This document shows, piece after piece, positions 58,514-64,000 of a stretch of 64,000 nt of DNA; the first letter of the stretch is position 1; each line of letters starts with the position of its first letter. The DNA is from Rhyzopertha dominica (Eukaryota > Arthropoda > Insecta > Coleoptera > Bostrichidae). The stretch lies in the NCBI GenBank assembly GCA_025024175.1, contig QCXZ01000075.1, forward strand, positions 2,418,001 through 2,482,000, written 5' to 3'. Below the pieces are notes generated by a model. That model was not told the DNA's origin, searched no databases, and worked only from the letters and a program-made list of their open reading frames with translations. Position numbers and translations under genes: made by a program.

Positions 58514-59844
58514 CGAGGCATGTTTTTTAAGTAAGTACCGTTTTGGAATTAAAAAAAGACGTGCAAAGATATCGCAATAATTTTATCTTACATGAAAGCC
58601 TGTACCTTAATCTACTTTTCTACATAATTTCCGTGAATATTGAGGCACTTGTCATAACGTGGCACCAGTTTTTGAATATCCTCCTCATAAAATTCTGCCG
58701 CCTGACTTGTTAACCACTGTATCACAAATGTTTCGACTTCGTTATCGTCTTGAAGACGCTGACCACCCAGGTGTTTCTTCAAGTGCAGGAACAAATGGTA
58801 GTCGTTGGGTGCCAGATCAGGGCTGTATGGAGGATGATCTAGAGTTTCCCATTTAAAAGATTTGATGAGATCTGTGGTCTGATTAGCCACATGTGGACGG
58901 GCATTGTCATGCAGCAAAACGATACCCTTACTCAACTTGCCACGTCTTTTGTTCTGGATTGCACGACGCAGATTGTTCAATGTCTTACAATAAGACGCTA
59001 CATTGATTGTCTCATTACGAGGCAGAAACTCCACTAGTAATACTCCTTTTCTGTCCCAAAAAACTGTGCACATGATTTTCGGGGCTGAAATTGTTTACTT
59101 AAACTTCACTTTTTTGGGTGATGATGAATGTCGCCATTCCATGGATTGTTGTTTCGATTCTGGTGTGACGTAGGCCACCCATGTTTCATCACCAGTAACA
59201 ATTTGGTCTAAAAAATCTTCATCTTCATTGTGGTACCGCTCAAGGAAAGTCAATGCACTGCCTAAACGTTGGTTTTTGTGCAAATCCGTCAACATTTTCG
59301 GAACCCAACGTGAACACAATTTCCGGTAATTCAAGTTCTAGGTCACAATGCGATACAAAACACTACGAGAATATTGAGGAAAGCAGTTGCACAATGATGA
59401 AATTGTAAAGCGTCTGTTTTCTCTCACCTTTTCGTTCACTTTCTGCACCAAATCTTCATTAACGACCGAAGGACGCCCATTCCGTTCTTCATCATGCACA
59501 TTTGTGCGGCCATCTTTAAATGCTCTCACCCATTTCCTTACCATTCCATCACTCATAATGTTTTGTCCGTAAACTTCACAGATCTCACGATGAATATCGG
59601 TCAGTTTTACGCCTTTAGCACTAAGAAATCGTATAACAGCCCATACTTCACAATCGGCAGAACTCACAATTGTCGGAGGCATCTTAAACACTCAGTAAAC
59701 AACGTATACAATGAAGAATCAAACTGTAATGGCGTCAGTGCGTAGACAAGAGATGCAGGTAACCAGCGCGCATGCGCGGAACGCCGACCGTAGCGCTGCG
59801 GCAGCGGAATCGCAAAACGGTACTTACTTAAAAAAAATGCCTCG
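58514..59844 (-). mobile_element. Mariner element, complete ends (family B, copy 2)
   Basis: TA plus CGAGGCATGTTTTTTAAGTA at 58514 and its complement ending at 59844, with TA at both sides. The length is 1331 bp. It is very similar to 44041-45326 but keeps about 40 bp of 5' leader that copy 1 lost, so neither copy derives directly from the other. Confidence 0.93.
58612..59691 (-). pseudogene. Mariner transposase copy 2, two nonsense codons
   Basis: Collinear with the 359-aa protein of copy 1 in one frame, but Glu118 is TAG (59337-59335) and Gln199 is TAA (about 59096-59094). Other differences are scattered substitutions. The catalytic contexts TGDETWV, LLHDNARPH and SPDLAPNDYHLF are still present. 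Premature stops make it inactive; it could only be mobilised in trans. Confidence 0.92.
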
Positions 59845-59849
59845 TAATA

Positions 59850-60730
59850 TAGTATCAGTATTAAAAATACCTGTAATTGTTGCTATTGGTATTAAGATAC
59901 CTGTAATTATTTCATATTGACATCTGTCGGTAGTGTTTGTAAAAAGTACGTCTCATTGTAATTCCCAAATTTGCCGCAGTATTTGCTGTGCCACCACTAT
60001 CGCAGCCGTATTTTGTTCTAAAAAATAAATGAATATAGTCTAAAACAAACGCAACAAGACCTTGACGTTTTGGTAACATAGTCACATTCACTTGACTGTA
60101 ATGACTTTGAAGTTTTGATTTCCTTTACATGATACTTGTAATTACCTTATCAATTTTTTTAATATATCTTAAAAAACTCTTTCCAACACTTATAGTGCAT
60201 ATGTAATTTTTTCCATGTTATGATGCAGGTTCAAAAGATGAAGTGTGTTCATTTGGTCACTCAGTATAGTGGAAGTTTTGTTCCAGCAGAGGCAAGAAAA
60301 GTTTTTGTTGTTCTGTTTCTGGGATTTTAAATTAGGGTTCTCCAAAATATTGGTATTACATAATTCTAAAATGTCAGTTTCAGTCTTTTTTGTTAAAAAG
60401 TATTCGTTAGCAAAGTTAGTTGCCCGTAAGACATATGTTCTTCAAAAGAGGTTTGCTTTCAGAATTATTTGTTGACCAGCTATAATTATTTGACATAACT
60501 AATATTTATGTGATTGATAAAGAATAGTTTGGCTTTTTATCTAAATTATTTTATGTTGTTTGGAACCTTGCAAATATTTTTTGCAAAATCTCAAAATTAA
60601 GGCTTACACATCAAACTTTTAGTACAAGTTAACTTTCATGTTCTTCAGTCTTGCATTTTTGTTTATTGTCAATGTGTAGTACATTAAATGTTATAATTGT
60701 GTTTTCAGAAAAACTTATGTATTTGTTTCA
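59850..60730. other. AT-rich stretch before the tandem arrays
   Basis: No supported gene; short frames only. It separates the mariner copy from the arrays. Confidence 0.45.
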
Positions 60731-60736
60731 TTCAAG

Positions 60737-61740
60737 TCATTAGGGGAACTTTTTTTCGGAAAAAAAAATTTTATTAAAAAGTTTCCTTTTTTAACAACAA
60801 AAATTTTCCTTTTTTAACAACAAAAATTTTCAGTTGCTTCCGCAGTTGTTTCCGATGAGCCGGGGAAGTGTGGGCACATCAGGATAAGAGCGACGGAGAC
60901 CTGGGCAGTGGAGAAGTCCCATGATTTCTTAAGGAAAACCAGAGAAAACTTCAAACGCAAATATCTCAGAAACGGTAAGTCGTAGAGCGAAACGGACGAA
61001 ATTTTGCCCCCCCCTACGACGATACACCCCCTCTAAATATCCCTTCTCCTTCAATTTATAGTATACAGAAGTCATTAGGGGAACTTTTTTTTGGAAAAAA
61101 AATTTTTAACAATAATTTTACTTCTTTTAACAACAAAAATTTTCAGATGCTTCCGCAGTTATTTCCGATGAGCCGGGGAAGTGTGGGCACATCAGGATAA
61201 GAGCGACGGAGACCTGGGCAGTGGAGAAGTCCCATGATTTCTTAAGGAAAACCAGAGAAAACTTCAAACGCAAATATCTCAGAAACGGTAAGTCGTAGAG
61301 CGAAACGGACGAAATTTTGCCCCCCCCTACGACGAAACACCCCCTCTAAATATCCCTTCTCCTTCAATTTATAGTATACAGAAGTCATTAGGGGAACTTT
61401 TTTTTGGAAAAAAAATTTTTAACAATAATTTTACTTCTTTTAACAACAAAAATTTTCAGTTGCTTCCGCAGTTATTTCCGATGAGCCGGGGAAGTGTGGG
61501 CACATCAGGATAAGAGCGACGGAGACCTGGGCAGTGGAGAAGTCCCATGATTTCTTAAGGAAAACCAGAGAAAACTTCAAACGCAAATATCTCGGAAACG
61601 GTAAGTCGTAGAGCGAAACGGACGAAATTTTACCCCCCACTGCGACGACACACCCCCTCTAAATATTCCTTCTCTTTCAACTTATAGTATATAGAAGTCA
61701 TTAGGGGAACTTTTTTTCGGAAAAAAAAATTTTATCGATA
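60737..61740 (+). repeat. 313-bp tandem repeat, three units plus a partial fourth
   Basis: Units start with GTCATTAGGGGAAC at 60737, 61071, 61384 and 61697. The first is 334 bp because a 23-bp CCTTTTTTAACAACAAAAATT word is doubled at 60785-60830; the next two are 313 bp each. Each unit holds a 141-bp block (60834-60974, 61147-61287, 61460-61600) preceded by AAAATTTTCAG and followed by GTAAGTCG. It is open in one phase (46 codons including CGHIRIRATETWAVEKS and LRKTRENFKRKYLRN). Units are nearly identical throughout. Confidence 0.92.
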
Positions 61741-61744
61741 AAAA

Positions 61745-64000
61745 CTGCAGATTTCAAAAATGCAATCAGAAATGAGGTAGGACGTCCAGAAATTTATTTT
61801 TTGCAAATTGACCATTCTTCTTTAGGCCACTTTCCAGCCGAACCGTTGCAGCTAGAGACCAACTGACACCACTCCGGAATGTAGCAGGTTCACATTAGTA
61901 AATGAACATAAAATTAGCTTAATCGGAGACCATCAAGTTTCGAGGTGAAAAAACAACAAAGGGGTTAGCCTTTGCTTTTTTGCAATTTTCGGTGGAAATT
62001 ATTTTTGGCTCAAAATCGGCATACTGATGTATTTTGAACTGCAGATTTCAAAAATGCAGTCAGAAATGAGGTAGGACGTCCAGAAATTTATTTTTTGCAA
62101 ATTGACCATTCTTCTTTAGGCCACTTTCCAGCCGAACCGTTGCAGCTAGAGACCAACTGACACCACTCCGGAATGTAGCAGGTTCACATTAGTAAATGAT
62201 CATAAAATTAGCTTAATCGGAGACCATCAAGTTTCGAGGTGAAAAAACAACAAAGGGGTTAGCCTTTGCTTTTTTGCAATTTTCGGTGGAAATTATTTTT
62301 GGCTCAAAATCGGCATACTGATGTATTTTGAACTGCAGATTTCAAAAATGCAGTCAGAAATGAGGTAGGACGTCCAGAAATTTATTTTTTGCAAATTGAC
62401 CATTCTTCTTTAGGCCACTTTCCAGCCGAACCGTTGCAGCTAGAGACCAACTGACACCACTCCGGAATGTAGCAGGTTCACATTAGTAAATGATCATAAA
62501 ATTAGCTTAATCGGAGACCATCAAGTTTCGAGGTGAAAAAACAACAAAGGGGTTAGCCTTTGCTTTTTTGCAATTTTCGGTGGTAATTATTTTTGGCTCA
62601 AAATCGGCATACTGATGTATTTTGAACTGCAGATTTCAAGANCGCAGTCAGAAATGAGGTAGGGCGTCCAGAAATTTATTTTTCGCAAATTGACCATTCT
62701 TCTTTAGGCCACTTTCCAGCCGAACCGTTGCAGCTAGAGACCAACTGACACCACTCCGGAATGTAGCAGGTTCACATTAGTAAATGATCATAAAATTAGC
62801 TTAATCGGAGACCATCAAGTTTCGAGGTGAAAAAACAACAAAGGGGTTAGCCTTTGCTTTTTTGCAATTTTCGGTGGAAATTATTTTTGGCTCAAAATCG
62901 GCATACTGATGTATTTTGAACTGCAGATTTCAAAAACGCAGTCAGAAATGAGGTAGGGCGTCCAGAAATTTATTTTTCGCAAATTGACCATTCTTCTTTA
63001 GGCCACTTTCCAGCCGAACCGTTGCAGCTAGAGACCAACTGACACCACTCCGGAATGTAGCAGGTTCACATTAGTAAATGATCATAAAATTAGCTTAATC
63101 GGAGACCATCAAGTTTCGAGGTGAAAAAACAACAAAGGGGTTAGCCTTTGCTTTTTTGCAATTTTCGGTGGAAATTATTTTTGGCTCAAAATCGGCATAC
63201 TGATGTATTTTGAACTGCAGATTTCAAAAACGCAGTCAGAAATGAGGTAGGGCGTCCAGAAATTTATTTTTCGCAAATTGACCATTCTTCTTTAGGCCAC
63301 TTTCCAGCCGAACCGTTGCAGCTAGAGACCAACTGACACCACTCCGGAATGTAGCAGGTTCACATTAGTAAATGATCATAAAATTAGCTTAATCGGAGAC
63401 CATCAAGTTTCGAGGTGAAAAAACAACAAAGGGGTTAGCCTTTGCTTTTTTGCAATTTTCGGTGGAAATTATTTTTGGCTCAAAATCGGCATACTGATGT
63501 ATTTTGAACTGCAGATTTCAAAAACGCAGTCAGAAATGAGGTAGGGCGTCCAGAAATTTATTTTTCGCAAATTGACCATTCTTCTTTAGGCCACTTTCCA
63601 GCCGAACCGTTGCAGCTAGAGACCAACTGACACCACTCCGGAATGTAGCAGGTTCACATTAGTAAATGATCATAAAATTAGCTTAATCGGAGACCATCAA
63701 GTTTCGAGGTGAAAAAACAACAAAGGGGTTAGCCTTTGCTTTTTTGCAATTTTCGGTGGAAATTATTTTTGGCTCAAAATCGGCATACTGATGTATTTTG
63801 AACTGCAGATTTCAAAAAAGCAGTCAGAAATGAGGTAGGGCGTCCAGAAATTTATTTTTCGCAAATTGACCATTCTTCTTTAGGCCACTTTCCAGCCGAA
63901 CCGTTGCAGCTAGAGACCAACTGACACCACTCCGGAATGTAGCAGGTTCACATTAGTAAATGATCATAAAATTAGCTTAATCGGAGACCATCAAGTTTCG
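61745..64000 (+). repeat. 294-bp satellite array running off the right edge
   Basis: CTGCAGATTTCAA recurs exactly every 294 bp at 61745, 62039, 62333, 62627, 62921, 63215, 63509 and 63803, giving 7 full units and a partial one at the window end. Units differ by only a few bases. Units 1-3 carry TAGGACGTCC and TTTTTTGCAAA, later units TAGGGCGTCC and TTTTTCGCAAA, so the array has two subtypes in blocks. Unit 1 is the most diverged, as expected at an array edge. No conserved reading frame. Confidence 0.96.

Noticed and set aside
61440..61640. 66-codon minus-strand frame in the 313-bp repeat
   Set aside because: It is the antisense of the exon-like block. It reaches this length in one unit only because of a GTG start; there is no motif and no neighbouring splice site on that strand.
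61745..64000. CRISPR-like regular spacing in the right-hand array
   Set aside because: The complete 294-bp unit is repeated, without variable spacers; this is a satellite in eukaryotic DNA.

Overview
The window is AT-rich insect nuclear DNA. It carries interrupted genes with GT-AG introns, and its mobile elements are the usual insect set: mariner, Tc1, BEL/Pao, non-LTR, Penelope-like and Mutator-like. The insect order cannot be fixed from the sequence alone. Two host genes are recognisable. Cyclin L lies on the minus strand near 2 kb (first two coding exons, running off the left edge). Gβ13F, a G-protein beta-1-type subunit gene, lies on the plus strand. Its six coding exons at 21130-21186, 47176-47385, 52884-53136, 53199-53391, 55483-55685 and 56281-56387 add up to exactly 340 codons plus stop. 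A CpG-rich block near 4.3-4.7 kb, ending in a splice-donor-like site, is a plausible promoter and 5' UTR exon. If so, the gene covers more than 52 kb and is head-to-head with cyclin L.

The two large introns of Gβ13F (about 4.7-21.1 kb and 21.2-47.2 kb) are a transposon graveyard, as is the 47.4-52.9 kb intron. In order they hold: a broken mariner (6.0 kb); a Tc1 element with terminal repeats (8.15-9.79 kb); a long-TIR Tc1/mariner-superfamily element (10.62-12.89 kb); a mariner piece (14.0 kb); a small palindromic MITE (14.7 kb); a Penelope-like element with GIY-YIG endonuclease (16.4-17.5 kb); several non-LTR reverse-transcriptase remnants (18.9, 24.1, 31-32.6, 45.3, 46.1 and 49.9 kb); a second long-TIR element (26.1-27.7 kb); a decayed Mutator-like transposase (29.3-30.3 kb); a full-length BEL/Pao retrotransposon with identical 336-bp LTRs (33754-40231) inserted in a mariner; a mariner with an uninterrupted 359-aa transposase (44041-45326); and a Tc1 element with IR/DR-type ends (48068-49599) inserted in another copy of the same mariner family.

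Downstream of Gβ13F come its 3' UTR, a CpG-rich stretch with an imperfect hairpin near 57.6 kb, and a second copy of the 44-kb mariner, inactivated by two nonsense codons (58514-59844). Two adjacent tandem arrays follow. A 313-bp repeat (three units plus a partial) carries in each unit a 141-bp open block bounded by splice-like sites. A very homogeneous 294-bp satellite then runs off the right edge. The 2.1-kb intron before Gβ13F coding exon 5 is itself made largely of old, degenerate repeats.

The genes do not form a system together. The interest lies in the nested insertions, which give a relative chronology, in two apparently young elements, and in the unusual tandem arrays.
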